Below the pieces are notes generated by a model. It saw only the letters and a list, made by a program, of their open reading frames with translations, ran no database searches and was not told the origin of the DNA. From Fontimicrobium_A sp034506455 (lineage in GTDB: Bacteria > Zhuqueibacterota > Zhuqueibacteria > Residuimicrobiales > Krinioviventaceae), in the NCBI GenBank assembly GCA_034506455.1, contig JAPDPN010000014.1:1-39398 (forward strand): a DNA stretch of 39,398 bases, read 5' to 3'. A program made the position numbers and the translations under genes. Positions 26,334-35,787 of the stretch are shown here, one piece after another; position 1 is the first letter of the stretch; each line of letters starts with the position of its first letter.

Positions 26334-27535
26334 AGGGGCGAATTTACACCCTATTGCCGCTGATCGTTTTCGCCGTTGTCGTCAGTGCGGCCGATCAGAG
26401 AAAAAAAGCGTCCAAGCTGATCCTCGAGCATGCGGATGTTTTGGAAGGTCAACGGTTGGGCGATCGCGAGATTCGCCGCCTGAAGGGTAACGTAAAATTT
26501 CGCCAGGATTCCGCAATACTGACCTGCGATGAGGCCGTGCAGTATCTGTCCGAAGGCCGAACGGTGCTTTCTGGCAGCGTGCGGTTCGTCGATTCCAGTC
26601 GAACGTTGTCCGGAGATCAGGTGACCTATGAGGAAGCGACGCGCGTCACGTGCATCGAAGGCAACGCCGAGCTGAGCGACGCTTCCCATCGGCTGCGTGC
26701 GCTGCGTATCTGCTACGATGATTTGACGGAAAAGGCATCGGCAGAGGGCGCCGCAGAGCTTTCGAATGAAAAAGAGCGGACCACGATCGTCGGTGCGCGC
26801 ATCGAGTACGATCGCCGCAGCGGTTACGCCAGCGTCATCGGCAAACCGCAGATGACGCGGGTCGACAGCACCGACGGTGGCGAGCTGATCATCAGCGGCG
26901 TGTTCTTTGAGATGTTTGAAGACGGCGATCGGATCGTCGTATCGGACAGCGTACGCGTACTGCGGGGAGACCTGGAAGCCCGTTGTGATTCGCTGGTCTA
27001 TCTGCGCAAGGAAAATGCCGTCAAGCTCGCGCACTTGCCGCGCGTCAAGCAGGACCGGCAGCGCCTCACCGGTTCGGCCGTTACGCTCCATCTGCGTGAC
27101 GCCCAGGTGAACGCCATCGAAATCGTCGGTAGCGCCTTGGCTGCGGCGCCGGTCGATTCTTTGGTTCCCGTGCGCACGCCTTTCGACCTGCTCAGCGGCG
27201 AGCGAATGATGGTGCATCTTTCCGATGAGCAGATCGATTCGGTGCGGATCACCGGCCGCGCCACCAGCTATTATCATGTCATTGAAGACGGCGTCGAAAA
27301 AGGCTTGAACAAAGTATTGGGCGACACGCTGTTCATTGCCTTCAAGGATCGTAAAATCGACAGGGTGCGCGTCGCAAGTTCGCCTGCCGCCTCGAAAGGA
27401 GAATTTTCTCCGCCGAAAATCCTGGCCAAGCCGGAAATAGAGCTGCAGGCGCTGATCGGCAGGTTGGGAATGGAGGCTGCAGAGAATAAACGCAAAAAGG
27501 AAGCCGTTATATCGGATGAAGGATCTGGTTCTTAG
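26330..27535 (+). CDS. lptA: LptA/OstA-like periplasmic LPS transport protein
   Basis: A 401-residue exported protein with a signal peptide (about residues 5-20, ending VSAADQ). It carries several rounds of the OstA beta-jellyroll pattern: LKGNVKFRQDSAILTCDEA, VLSGSVRFVDSSRTLSGDQVTY, then related segments to about residue 345. E. coli LptA is about 185 residues, so this is roughly double and could span the periplasm with fewer copies or act like the N-terminal part of LptD. Its start overlaps lptC and its last 20 bp overlap lptB. The call is firm for the family, less so for exact role. Confidence 0.87.
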   Translation: MKGRIYTLLPLIVFAVVVSAADQRKKASKLILEHADVLEGQRLGDREIRRLKGNVKFRQDSAILTCDEAVQYLSEGRTVLSGSVRFVDSSRTLSGDQVTYEEATRVTCIEGNAELSDASHRLRALRICYDDLTEKASAEGAAELSNEKERTTIVGARIEYDRRSGYASVIGKPQMTRVDSTDGGELIISGVFFEMFEDGDRIVVSDSVRVLRGDLEARCDSLVYLRKENAVKLAHLPRVKQDRQRLTGSAVTLHLRDAQVNAIEIVGSALAAAPVDSLVPVRTPFDLLSGERMMVHLSDEQIDSVRITGRATSYYHVIEDGVEKGLNKVLGDTLFIAFKDRKIDRVRVASSPAASKGEFSPPKILAKPEIELQALIGRLGMEAAENKRKKEAVISDEGSGS

Positions 27536-28250
27536 AAGCGAAGGGCTGGTCAAGGTTTACGGCAAGCGCCGCGTGGTCAACAACGTCAGCGTGCAGATCC
27601 GGCAGGGCGAGACGGTGGGATTGTTGGGTCCAAACGGCGCGGGCAAAACCACGACGTTTTATATGATCGTGGGAATGATTCGTCCTGAGAGCGGCCGTAT
27701 TTTTTTCGGCGAAGAGGATATAACGCGTCTTCCGATGTACAAACGCGCGCGCAGAGGTCTAGCCTATTTGGCGCAGGAAGCGTCGGTCTTTCGCTTTTTG
27801 ACCGTGGAAGAGAACCTGTTGGCGATTTTGGAAACGTTGCCGCTGACGCGCCGACAGCAGCGGGAAAAGGCTTATGCCTTGATGGATGACCTCGGCATTA
27901 CGAGATTGGCAAAAAACAAGGCCGTCACGCTTTCCGGCGGCGAACGGCGACGTCTCGAAATTTGCCGCGCTTTGGCGACGGACCCCAAATTCATCCTTTT
28001 GGATGAGCCGTTTGCGGGTGTTGATCCGATCGCCGTGGAGGACATTCAACGGATCGTCGCCGGGCTGCGTGAACGCGGCATCGGCGTGTTAATTACGGAT
28101 CATAACGTGCACGAAACTTTGTCCATAACCGATCGTGCGTATCTGCTTTATGAGGGGACGGTACTGAAAGAGGGACGGGCGTACGATCTTGCGCACGATC
28201 CGGAAGCGCGAAGATTGTACCTGGGAGAAAGCTTTCGCTTGGATCGTTAG
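27516..28250 (+). CDS. lptB: LPS export ABC transporter ATP-binding protein LptB
   Basis: A 244-residue ATPase powering LPS extraction with membrane partners LptF and LptG, which are not in the window. It has Walker A LLGPNGAGKTTTFYMI, Q-loop region, family-specific AYLAQEASVFRFLTVEEN, ABC signature LSGGERRR, Walker B FILLDEPFAGVDP and the switch His in ITDHNVHET. The start lies within the lptA 3' end with only a distant purine-rich site. rpoN follows after 55 bp, the same order as in many proteobacteria. Confidence 0.97.
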   Translation: MKDLVLRSEGLVKVYGKRRVVNNVSVQIRQGETVGLLGPNGAGKTTTFYMIVGMIRPESGRIFFGEEDITRLPMYKRARRGLAYLAQEASVFRFLTVEENLLAILETLPLTRRQQREKAYALMDDLGITRLAKNKAVTLSGGERRRLEICRALATDPKFILLDEPFAGVDPIAVEDIQRIVAGLRERGIGVLITDHNVHETLSITDRAYLLYEGTVLKEGRAYDLAHDPEARRLYLGESFRLDR

Positions 28251-28305
28251 GAACAGCAGCAAAAGGGAGCGTCATGAAAAATAGTGCGGTTCGGGAGCGT
28301 TGATC

Positions 28306-29754
28306 ATGGTGAGATTGGGACAACAACTTCGGATGGAGCTGCGGCAATCGCCGCAACAGGTCTTGTTGTCGTCGCTTCTGCAGCTGCCGATCATGAGTCT
28401 CGAGCAGCGCATCCAAATGGAGCTGGAAATGAATCCTCTCCTGGAGATCGATCAGGAACAGGAGATGGAGTTAGATATGGAAATGGAGCAGGAGGTCGAG
28501 CTCAAGCAGGAAGAAGACAAGGATGAAGAGTCGCTCGACGATGAGGAGATAGCCGAGATCGAACTCGAAAAAGAAAAAGAGGAGATCGATTGGGAAACCA
28601 TTCTTCACGACGACTCGGATTACGAAGTTCACCTGCCGCGTGAAAAGGGCGAGGAGGAAGAGAATGCTAATGTTCCTGTTTACCAGGAGAGCCTGACCGA
28701 TCATCTGCTCACGCAGCTGCATGTTTCAGAGCTGAATCCGCACGAACAGCTTATCGGCGAGTATATCATTTGGAATTTGGACAGCTCCGGTTACCTCACT
28801 ATGGATGTGGAGACGATCGCCGAGAATCTGGAAGAAGATGTCGATCTGGTGGAACATGTGCTCAGCGTAATCCAGGAATTTGATCCTCCGGGTATTGCGG
28901 CGCGCAATCTGCAGGAGTGTCTGCTGATTCAGCTGCATCAGCAAAAGCCGCGCAACGAGCTTGCCGTTCGCATGATCCGTGACTATTTCGACGATTTCAA
29001 GAATAAGCGCTTCGAAAAGCTGGCCAAAAATCTGGAAATCGACATCGAAGAGGTCAAGGAAATCTATGAAGCCATCACCAAGCTGAATCCCAAGCCGGGT
29101 GAGGGCTATGCGACCAACACCAACGATTACATCGTACCGGACTTGGAAGTGCGCCGCGAAGGCGACGAGTTCAAGATCATTATGCAGGATTTCAACATTC
29201 CGCCGCTGCGCATCAACAATGAGTATAAAAAGATGATGCTCGACCGCAAGAACACCAGCAAAGAGGCGCGGGACTTTATCCGCCAGCGGCTCGAGTCGGC
29301 GCGGTGGCTCATCAATTCGATTCATCAGCGGCGGGCGACCATTCTGCGCACCATGGAGGCGATCGTCAAACGACAGCGGGACTTTTTCGAAAAAGGTCCG
29401 GAGCACCTCAAACCGATGATCCTCAAGGACATTGCCGACGACATCGGCATGGATATTTCCACCGTCAGCCGCGTCACCAACGGCAAATACGTGCAGACCG
29501 AATACGGCATCTTTGAGCTCAAGCACTTTTTCAGTGAAAAATATACCACCGAAGACGGCGAAGACGTTTCCAACAAGATCATCAAGAATCTCATCAAAGA
29601 GATCGTGGAGAATGAACCGCCGCAAAAGCCTTATAATGATCTCAAGATTTCCCAGATTCTCAAGCAGAAGGGTTATAATGTGGCGCGGCGGACCATCGCC
29701 AAGTATCGGGAGCAAATGAATATTCCGGTCGCGCGCCTCAGACGGAGGATTTGA
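28306..29754 (+). CDS. rpoN: RNA polymerase sigma-54 factor
   Basis: A 482-residue sigma-54. Region I is Gln/Leu-rich (LGQQLRMELRQSPQQVLLSSLLQLP), region II is strongly acidic (about residues 48-110), followed by the core-binding domain, an HTH (IADDIGMDISTVSRVTNGKYVQ) and the RpoN box ARRTIAKYRE at about 460-469 near the C-terminus. It directs transcription from -24/-12 promoters with AAA+ activators, none of which is in this window. ATG 28306 is chosen over TTG 28300 because GGGAG at 28293-28297 is properly spaced. It follows lptB, with hslV 1 bp after its stop. Confidence 0.97.
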   Translation: MVRLGQQLRMELRQSPQQVLLSSLLQLPIMSLEQRIQMELEMNPLLEIDQEQEMELDMEMEQEVELKQEEDKDEESLDDEEIAEIELEKEKEEIDWETILHDDSDYEVHLPREKGEEEENANVPVYQESLTDHLLTQLHVSELNPHEQLIGEYIIWNLDSSGYLTMDVETIAENLEEDVDLVEHVLSVIQEFDPPGIAARNLQECLLIQLHQQKPRNELAVRMIRDYFDDFKNKRFEKLAKNLEIDIEEVKEIYEAITKLNPKPGEGYATNTNDYIVPDLEVRREGDEFKIIMQDFNIPPLRINNEYKKMMLDRKNTSKEARDFIRQRLESARWLINSIHQRRATILRTMEAIVKRQRDFFEKGPEHLKPMILKDIADDIGMDISTVSRVTNGKYVQTEYGIFELKHFFSEKYTTEDGEDVSNKIIKNLIKEIVENEPPQKPYNDLKISQILKQKGYNVARRTIAKYREQMNIPVARLRRRI

Positions 29755-29755
29755 C

Positions 29756-30298
29756 ATGACCGGCGGCAGAATCATCCATTCGACCACCGTTCTGGCTCTG
29801 CGCCACAAAGGCAAAGCCGTAATTGCGGGCGACGGTCAGGTCACCTACGGCGACACCATTTTGAAGGCCCACGCCCGCAAAGTTCGCAAGTTATACAACG
29901 GCAAAGTACTGGCCGGTTTTGCAGGCGCAGCAGCCGATGCCTTTACGCTTTTCGAAAGGTTCGAGGAAAAGCTGGATCAGTTCAACGGCAACCTCAGCCG
30001 CGCTGCGGTCGAGCTGGCCAAAGACTGGCGCACCGACCGCTACCTGCGCCGTTTGGAAGCTCAGTTGGCGGTGCTGAACGAAAAGAACATTTTTCTCATC
30101 TCCGGAACCGGAGATGTGATCGAGCCGGACGACGATCTGGTCGCCATCGGTTCCGGCGGCGATTTTGCCTTGATCGCTGCCCGCGCCCTGATGAAGCATT
30201 CGCAGCTCGACGCCGTCGCCATCGCCCGTGAAGCGATGCTGCTGACGGCCCAGATGTGCATTTTTACCAACGATCAAATCATTATCGAAGAACTCTAG
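29756..30298 (+). CDS. hslV: ATP-dependent protease proteolytic subunit HslV
   Basis: A 180-residue peptidase related to proteasome beta subunits. The mature N-terminal nucleophile Thr is in STTVLAL, so about nine residues are cleaved off. GDGQVTYGDTILK and the GSGGDFALIAARAL motif confirm the family. It assembles as double hexamer rings with HslU. Ribosome site GGAGG (29744-29748) lies within the last codons of rpoN, and the start follows the rpoN stop by one base, indicating coupling. Confidence 0.97.
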   Translation: MTGGRIIHSTTVLALRHKGKAVIAGDGQVTYGDTILKAHARKVRKLYNGKVLAGFAGAAADAFTLFERFEEKLDQFNGNLSRAAVELAKDWRTDRYLRRLEAQLAVLNEKNIFLISGTGDVIEPDDDLVAIGSGGDFALIAARALMKHSQLDAVAIAREAMLLTAQMCIFTNDQIIIEEL

Positions 30299-30337
30299 GA
30301 ATCCCTCGGCTCTTCTCTACGACGAAAAGGAACAGGC

Positions 30338-31693
30338 ATGAGCATGGTTCCCGAGGAAATTGTCAGGGAATTGGATAAATACATTATCGGGCAGGATGCG
30401 GCCAAGAAATCGGTTGCCATAGCTCTGCGTAACCGCTGGCGGCGACAACAGGTGCCGTCCGAGTTGCGCGAAGAAATTATGCCCAACAACATTATTCTCA
30501 TCGGCCCGACGGGAGTCGGCAAGACCGAAATTGCGCGGCGTTTGGCCAAGCTCGACCGCTCTCCCTTTATCAAAGTGGAGGCGAGCAAGTTTACCGAAGT
30601 CGGCTATGTCGGCCGCGACGTTGAGTCGATCATTCGCGACCTGGTCGATCAGTCGGTGAACATGGTGCGATCGGAATATATCGAGGCGGTGAAGGACAAG
30701 GCGCGCGAGCTGGCGAAAGAGCAGTTGTTGGACATTCTGCTGCCCAAACGGCGGCATCGTCGGGCGATGAACGAAGAGGAGCGTCGGCGCCAGGCCGAGT
30801 GGGAGGAAAAGCGGCGACGCAATCGCGAGAAAATTCGCCGGCAGCTGGAAGAGGGCAAGTTGGACAACCGCATGATCGAGCTCGAGGTCTCGGTTGAGGT
30901 TTCCCCGGTCATGCAGGTGATTTCGCCGATCGGCGTCGAAGAGATGGGGGTGAATTTTCAGGATATTTTCGGACCGATCGGGCCGCCGCGCAAAAAGCGG
31001 CGCCGCATGACCATTGCCGAGGCGCTGGTCGTGCTGCAGCAGGAAGAGACGCAAAAGCTCATCGACATGGATGAGGTGGTCAGCGAGGCAATCCGCCGCG
31101 TCGAAGAAACGGGCATCGTTTTTCTAGATGAAATCGACAAGATCGTCGGCGACGGCGGCGGCAGCGGACCAGACGTATCCCGCGAGGGCGTACAGCGCGA
31201 CCTTTTGCCGGTCATCGAGGGCACGAACGTGGTTACCAAATACGGCATGGTGCGCACCGACCACATTCTGTTCATTGCCTCGGGCGCCTTTCATATCGCC
31301 AAGCCGTCCGATCTCATTCCCGAGCTGCAGGGTCGTTTCCCCATCCGCGTCGAACTCAAGAGCTTGACGGCGGAAGATTTCGAGCGCATCTTGACCGAAC
31401 CGGAGAATGCGTTGATCAAACAGTACTCGGCGCTCATCGAGACCGAAGGTGCCAAGATCACCTTTACCAAAGGAGCGGTGCGCGAAATTGCCCGTATCGC
31501 CTATGAGGTCAATATGCAGACCGAAAACATCGGCGCACGACGTCTTCACACAGTTATGAGCCTGCTGCTCGAGGATTATCTCTATCGCCTGCCTTGCGAA
31601 GAGCTCAAGACAATCAAGATCACCGAAAAAGTCGTACGCGAAAAGCTCCAGGGAATCATCGAAGACGAAGATTTGAGTCAATACATTCTGTAG
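30338..31693 (+). CDS. hslU: ATP-dependent protease ATPase subunit HslU
   Basis: A 451-residue AAA+ unfoldase. Residues 56-63 are the Walker A GPTGVGKT; the HslU-specific EASKFTEVGYVGRDVES follows. An Arg/Glu-rich coiled I-domain spans about 130-235, then Walker B IVFLDEIDKI, ELQGRFPIRVEL, and the C-terminal DLSQYIL that inserts into HslV to activate it. Length is standard. It lies 39 bp after hslV with AAAGGAAC as ribosome site, and argF follows after 10 bp. Confidence 0.98.
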   Translation: MSMVPEEIVRELDKYIIGQDAAKKSVAIALRNRWRRQQVPSELREEIMPNNIILIGPTGVGKTEIARRLAKLDRSPFIKVEASKFTEVGYVGRDVESIIRDLVDQSVNMVRSEYIEAVKDKARELAKEQLLDILLPKRRHRRAMNEEERRRQAEWEEKRRRNREKIRRQLEEGKLDNRMIELEVSVEVSPVMQVISPIGVEEMGVNFQDIFGPIGPPRKKRRRMTIAEALVVLQQEETQKLIDMDEVVSEAIRRVEETGIVFLDEIDKIVGDGGGSGPDVSREGVQRDLLPVIEGTNVVTKYGMVRTDHILFIASGAFHIAKPSDLIPELQGRFPIRVELKSLTAEDFERILTEPENALIKQYSALIETEGAKITFTKGAVREIARIAYEVNMQTENIGARRLHTVMSLLLEDYLYRLPCEELKTIKITEKVVREKLQGIIEDEDLSQYIL

Positions 31694-31703
31694 CGGAGGA
31701 GCC

Positions 31704-32618
31704 GTGAAGAAAGATTTTCTGCAGATTGTCGATTTTTCGCGCGAAGAAATTTTTGCCGTCTTTCAATTGTGCGCCGATCTCAAAGCCAAGACCAAAGCGG
31801 GGCAGGAACACCATCTGCTGAAAGGCAAAACCCTTGCGATGTTGTTTCAAAAGCCGTCGACCAGAACAAGAGTCTCTTTCGAAGTCGGCATGGTTCAGCT
31901 CGGCGGCCATGCTCTTTACCTTAGCCCTCAGGAAGTCGGGTTGGGGCAGCGTGAGTCGGTTGCCGACGTGGCGAGGGTATTGTCGCGCTATGTCGACGGC
32001 ATCATGGCGCGCGTCTTTGGTCACGACTTGGTGGAAGGCTTGGCGCGCTATGCATCGGTGCCGGTAATCAACGGCCTGAGCGATCTTACGCACCCCTGTC
32101 AAGTTATGGGAGATATTTTTACGGCGGCGGAGCACAAAGGACGCTATGAGAATCTAAAGGTGGCGTTCATCGGCGACGGCAATAACGTGGCCAACTCGTG
32201 GATCAACCTGGCGGCGCGTCTTCAACTCGATCTGCGCATCGGTTGTCCGGAAGGTTATGAACCGAACGGCCACATTCTGCGTCGGGCGCAGGATGCCGGT
32301 CTCAGCTCCATCCGCGTGCTGCACGACCCGATTGAAGCGGTAAAGGATGCCGATGTGGTCTATACGGATGTTTGGGCGAGCATGGGACAGGAAGACGAAG
32401 CCGAGCAGCGCCGACGCATCTTTCGCCCGTACCAGGTCAATGCCGAACTGTTGGCGCATGCGGCGGACGACTGCCTGTTCATGCATTGTCTGCCCGCTCA
32501 CCGCGGCGAGGAGGTTACTGATGAGGTCATTGACGGACCTCACTCCATCGTCTTTGACGAAGCCGAAAACAGACTCCACATCCAAAAGGCGATTCTGGTA
32601 CATTTGATGGCAAATTGA
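31704..32618 (+). CDS. argF: Ornithine carbamoyltransferase
   Basis: Makes citrulline from ornithine and carbamoyl phosphate in arginine synthesis. The 304 residues carry the carbamoyl-phosphate motif STRTR (about 52-56), HPCQ, the ornithine-side DVWASMG and the catalytic HCLPAHRG (about 260). These are the true OTC motifs rather than the succinyl- or acetylornithine variants of some Bacteroidetes. Start is GTG 31704 with a strong CGGAGGAG site. No other arginine gene is present; it seems to ride on the long operon after hslU. Confidence 0.96.
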   Translation: MKKDFLQIVDFSREEIFAVFQLCADLKAKTKAGQEHHLLKGKTLAMLFQKPSTRTRVSFEVGMVQLGGHALYLSPQEVGLGQRESVADVARVLSRYVDGIMARVFGHDLVEGLARYASVPVINGLSDLTHPCQVMGDIFTAAEHKGRYENLKVAFIGDGNNVANSWINLAARLQLDLRIGCPEGYEPNGHILRRAQDAGLSSIRVLHDPIEAVKDADVVYTDVWASMGQEDEAEQRRRIFRPYQVNAELLAHAADDCLFMHCLPAHRGEEVTDEVIDGPHSIVFDEAENRLHIQKAILVHLMAN

Positions 32619-32627
32619 GGGACATCC

Positions 32628-33608
32628 GTGTCGATTGAAGTCATTCCTTTTGCAGAGCATCTGACGCCGCAGTGGGAAGAGTTTGTTTGGTCGGCCAATA
32701 ACGGCACCCTGTTCCACACGCGGCGTTTTCTTTCTTATCACCCTGCCGATCGTTTTGTCGACGCTTCGTTGTTGTTTTACAAAAAAGGCCGTCTGTTGGC
32801 TGTCATGCCTGCCGTCGCCTGGCCGGAGGAAAAAGGGCTTGTATTGATTTCGCACCGCGGCGCCTCGTACGGCGGTTTTGTCGTGCGCGATACGCTGTCG
32901 ATCGAAGAGGCGTTTGCGCTGGTTCATGCGTTCGTCGATTACGGCCGTCGTCAGGGTTATGCGGCGCTCGATTTGACGCCGCCGCCGCAAATCTACCTCC
33001 GTCGTCCCAGCAACTATATCGACTTTGCCTTGATCAAGAACGGCTTTACCTACCGAAAGCGGGAGATCTCGAGCGTCATTCCGCTCGATTTTTCGACCGA
33101 CGAGATTCTGTCGACGTTCAGCGAGATGTCGCGGCGCGCTGTGCGGCGCGGCAAAAAGCTGGGCGTAACAGTGCGCGAGACCGAGGCGCCCGACGACTAT
33201 GCCCGCTTTTACGAGATTCTCAAAAAGAATCTGCGCCTTCGCCACGGCGTCAATCCCACACACACTTTGCCGGAGCTGATGCGCCTCAAGGAGCTCTATC
33301 CGGAACGGATCAAACTGTTTGCGGCTTTTCTGCCCGATGGAACGATGGTCGCGGGCGTGGTCATGTTTGTCTGCAATCCGCGCGTAGTCCTCGCCTTTTA
33401 CATCTCTCATGACGATGACTACCAGCAGTACCGCGGCGTCAATTGCCTGTTTCACGATATTGTCGATTGGGGCATCCGCAGCGGCTACGGCTTTTTGGAT
33501 TTCGGCATTTTTACGGTCAACGAGGATCCCAATTGGGGGCTGGCACGCTTTAAAGAAAGCTTCGGCGCTCAGGGCGTTTTTCGCGACAGCCTGCGGCTGA
33601 TCCTTTGA
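32628..33608 (+). CDS. FemAB/GNAT-fold acyltransferase-like protein
   Basis: A 326-residue protein with two half-domains of GNAT type, as in FemAB-like aminoacyl or acyl transferases. Visible features are GTLFHTRRFLSYHP near the N-terminus, the FSEMSRRAVRRGKKLGVTVRE helix (about 166-186) typical of this superfamily, and LFHDIVDWGIRSGYGFLDFG near the C-terminus. Members add amino acids to peptidoglycan or acyl groups to surface sugars; the substrate here is unknown. It has no signal peptide, so it is cytoplasmic. Start is GTG 32628 with GAGGG upstream, 9 bp after argF. Confidence 0.8.
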   Translation: MSIEVIPFAEHLTPQWEEFVWSANNGTLFHTRRFLSYHPADRFVDASLLFYKKGRLLAVMPAVAWPEEKGLVLISHRGASYGGFVVRDTLSIEEAFALVHAFVDYGRRQGYAALDLTPPPQIYLRRPSNYIDFALIKNGFTYRKREISSVIPLDFSTDEILSTFSEMSRRAVRRGKKLGVTVRETEAPDDYARFYEILKKNLRLRHGVNPTHTLPELMRLKELYPERIKLFAAFLPDGTMVAGVVMFVCNPRVVLAFYISHDDDYQQYRGVNCLFHDIVDWGIRSGYGFLDFGIFTVNEDPNWGLARFKESFGAQGVFRDSLRLIL

Positions 33609-33646
33609 CCGTTTTGAGGCTTTCCAACGCCGAAAGGAGGTACCCT

Positions 33647-35074
33647 TTGGCTGAGCTGAACCGACGCGAGTTTATCAAAAGAGCCGCCTCGGCGGGTGCG
33701 GTTTTTACTTTTCTTCAATGCCGCAGGCAAAGCAGAAAGCCGAATTTTATCCTGATTTTGGCGGATGACTTGGGATACGGCGATCTCGGCTGCTATGGTC
33801 AGGAAAAAATCAAGACGCCGGTCCTCGATCGAATGGCCTCCCAAGGCGTGCGTTTTACGCAGTTTTATGCGGGCAGTACGGTATGTGCTCCTTCGCGCAG
33901 CGCACTGATGACCGGTCAGCATACGGGCCATACCCGTGTACGGGGCAATGCGCTGGTACCGCTGGAGCCAGAGGATGTAACAATCGCCGAGCTATTGCGC
34001 CGCGCCGGATATGCCACAGCATTGATCGGCAAGTGGGGGCTCGGAGAGGAAGGTTCCACCGGTGAACCGCGCAAAAAAGGCTTTGATTACTTTTTCGGCT
34101 ACCTAAACCAGGTACATGCTCACAATTATTTTCCCCACTATCTTTGGCGAAACGAAGAAAAGATTCCCCTGCGCAACAAGGTGGTGTTCGCGCAGGAAGG
34201 GTACGCTAAAGGCATAGGTTCCGCAGCGGTCGAGAGAGTCGATTACGTTCCCGAACTGATGATCGAAGAAACGGAAAAATATATCGAGGCGCATGCCGGC
34301 GAGCCGTTTTTTCTCTTTTTTTCCACCACCATTCCTCACGCCAACAACGAATACTATCTCAGCGGCGCCGCGCACGGCATGGAGATTCCCGACTATGGCA
34401 TTTATTCCGTCTCTGATTGGCCTGAGCCGCAAAAGGCGCATGCCGCGATGATTTCACTGCTCGATCAGCATGTGGGCCGCATTCTGCAAACGTTGAAAGA
34501 CCTTGGTATTGAACAAGATACGTTTATCTTTTTCAGCAGCGACAACGGTCCCCATCGCGAGGGCGGGTTTTCGCCGGAATTCAGCAACAGCAGCGGCGGT
34601 CTGCGCGGCATCAAGCGCGATTTGTACGAAGGCGGCATTCGCGTGCCGATGATTGCCTACGCGCCTGGGCGCATCGCCGGCGGCAGAACGGCCGAAGAAC
34701 CGTTCGCGTTTTGGGATTTTTTGCCGACTTTGGCGGATCTGGCCGGCATCTCTGCGCCGCCGAATATCGACGGCGTCTCATTTGCCCCCATTTTGTTGGG
34801 AAAGGAGAAAGCACAACGCCGGCATGAGTTCCTTTATTGGGAATTTCATGAGGGTCCTGCGTCGCAGCAGGCCGTGCGCTGGGGAAAGTGGAAGGGCATC
34901 CGTCACGATCCGAACGGCGCTATGGAATTATACGACTTGTCCATCGATTCGGGCGAAACCCGTAACGTTGCCGCAGAACACCCCGATGTCGTGGAAGCTA
35001 TCGTCAATATAATGCAGAGGGCGCGTACCGAAAGCAGGGAGTGGCCGTTGCGAACTGCGATAAAGCCAGGTTAA
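33647..35074 (+). CDS. Sulfatase (arylsulfatase family) with twin-arginine signal
   Basis: A 475-residue type I sulfatase. Metal-binding LILADDLGYGDLG lies near the N-terminus, and CAPSR with Cys80 is the formylglycine maturation site (CxPSR). GKWGLG and SSDNGPHREGG complete the active site. I choose TTG 33647, six bases after AGGAGG (33635-33640): this gives the N-terminus MAELNRREFIKRAASAG, a good Tat signal, with Cys25 as a possible but atypical lipobox. An upstream TTG (33605) would only add a poor extension. Likely substrate is a sulfated sugar polymer (inference). It needs a maturase, not present here. TatC is encoded in the same window. Confidence 0.92.
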   Translation: MAELNRREFIKRAASAGAVFTFLQCRRQSRKPNFILILADDLGYGDLGCYGQEKIKTPVLDRMASQGVRFTQFYAGSTVCAPSRSALMTGQHTGHTRVRGNALVPLEPEDVTIAELLRRAGYATALIGKWGLGEEGSTGEPRKKGFDYFFGYLNQVHAHNYFPHYLWRNEEKIPLRNKVVFAQEGYAKGIGSAAVERVDYVPELMIEETEKYIEAHAGEPFFLFFSTTIPHANNEYYLSGAAHGMEIPDYGIYSVSDWPEPQKAHAAMISLLDQHVGRILQTLKDLGIEQDTFIFFSSDNGPHREGGFSPEFSNSSGGLRGIKRDLYEGGIRVPMIAYAPGRIAGGRTAEEPFAFWDFLPTLADLAGISAPPNIDGVSFAPILLGKEKAQRRHEFLYWEFHEGPASQQAVRWGKWKGIRHDPNGAMELYDLSIDSGETRNVAAEHPDVVEAIVNIMQRARTESREWPLRTAIKPG

Positions 35075-35560
35075 AAAGGGTCGAAAGTCCAAGGTCAAAA
35101 GTCGAAAGAAAAAGAGCCTAAAGAACCAAAAAAGCAGAAATACATTTGAATGAATTCATTTATCTATAAGCCTCTCTCTTTTATAATTGAATTGCGGAAG
35201 GCTGGGCGTTTTTCTACAAGAATCGAAACCGGTGATGGCTTTAAAAAATGATCGGGGGGAATTGAGCCTTTTCCTTTTAATAGTGCCAAGAGGATATTGG
35301 CTAGTGAGCATGATTATGGAAAGTTCGGCATTTAACGGTTGACCTGAATCAGCATTGTGTTTTTCTCAGAAAAATTGTTCATACATCGGCTGCGGCCTTG
35401 ACATTAAAAAGCCCCGTCAACAAGAATCTCCGATTCGGCCCAGAAAAATTATGATTGATTTGGCTGCACAAGCGCGCCAATGCATTACTTTATAACCGCA
35501 AAAAGCCGATATCGAATAAAAGAACAATCGACAATAAGATCAGTCGGCGAAAAGTAGTTA

Positions 35561-35687
35561 AATAACGCCGATGGACGTTTACCGCATCGTTTAATTCGAC
35601 GATAGAAAAAGAATTGAATTTTATGGCGGCAGAGCCGATTTCGGCTGCATTTTTGCCATTATGGGCTTTAAGAGGCCGGCTTATGCG
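35561..35687 (+). repeat. 127-bp duplication at gap 2, copy 1 (assembly artefact)
   Basis: Exact copy of 35788-35914 across 100 N. It has the same 127-bp length as the duplication at the glyA gap, which points to one assembler setting rather than biology. Confidence 0.95.
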
Positions 35688-35787
35688 NNNNNNNNNNNNN
35701 NNNNNNNNNNNNNNNNNNNNNNNNNNNNNNNNNNNNNNNNNNNNNNNNNNNNNNNNNNNNNNNNNNNNNNNNNNNNNNNNNNNNNNN
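35688..35787. other. Assembly gap of exactly 100 N
   Basis: Second placeholder gap. As with the first, identical flanks suggest contigs that truly overlap by 127 bp, so probably no sequence is missing and the real spacer is 227 bp shorter. Confidence 0.95.

Noticed and set aside
26351..27553. 400-codon open frame on the minus strand opposite lptA
   Set aside because: No signal, motif or ribosome site; lptA has a signal peptide, OstA pattern and tight overlaps with its neighbours.
35079..35108. Short GTCGAAAG/GGTCAAAAG repeats as a CRISPR or mobile-element trace
   Set aside because: Units are about 10 bp, imperfect and without spacers; too short for CRISPR and with no flanking element genes.
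35235..35345. 36-codon ORF in the large intergenic region
   Set aside because: No ribosome site and no similarity or composition signal; such ORFs occur by chance in AT-rich spacers.
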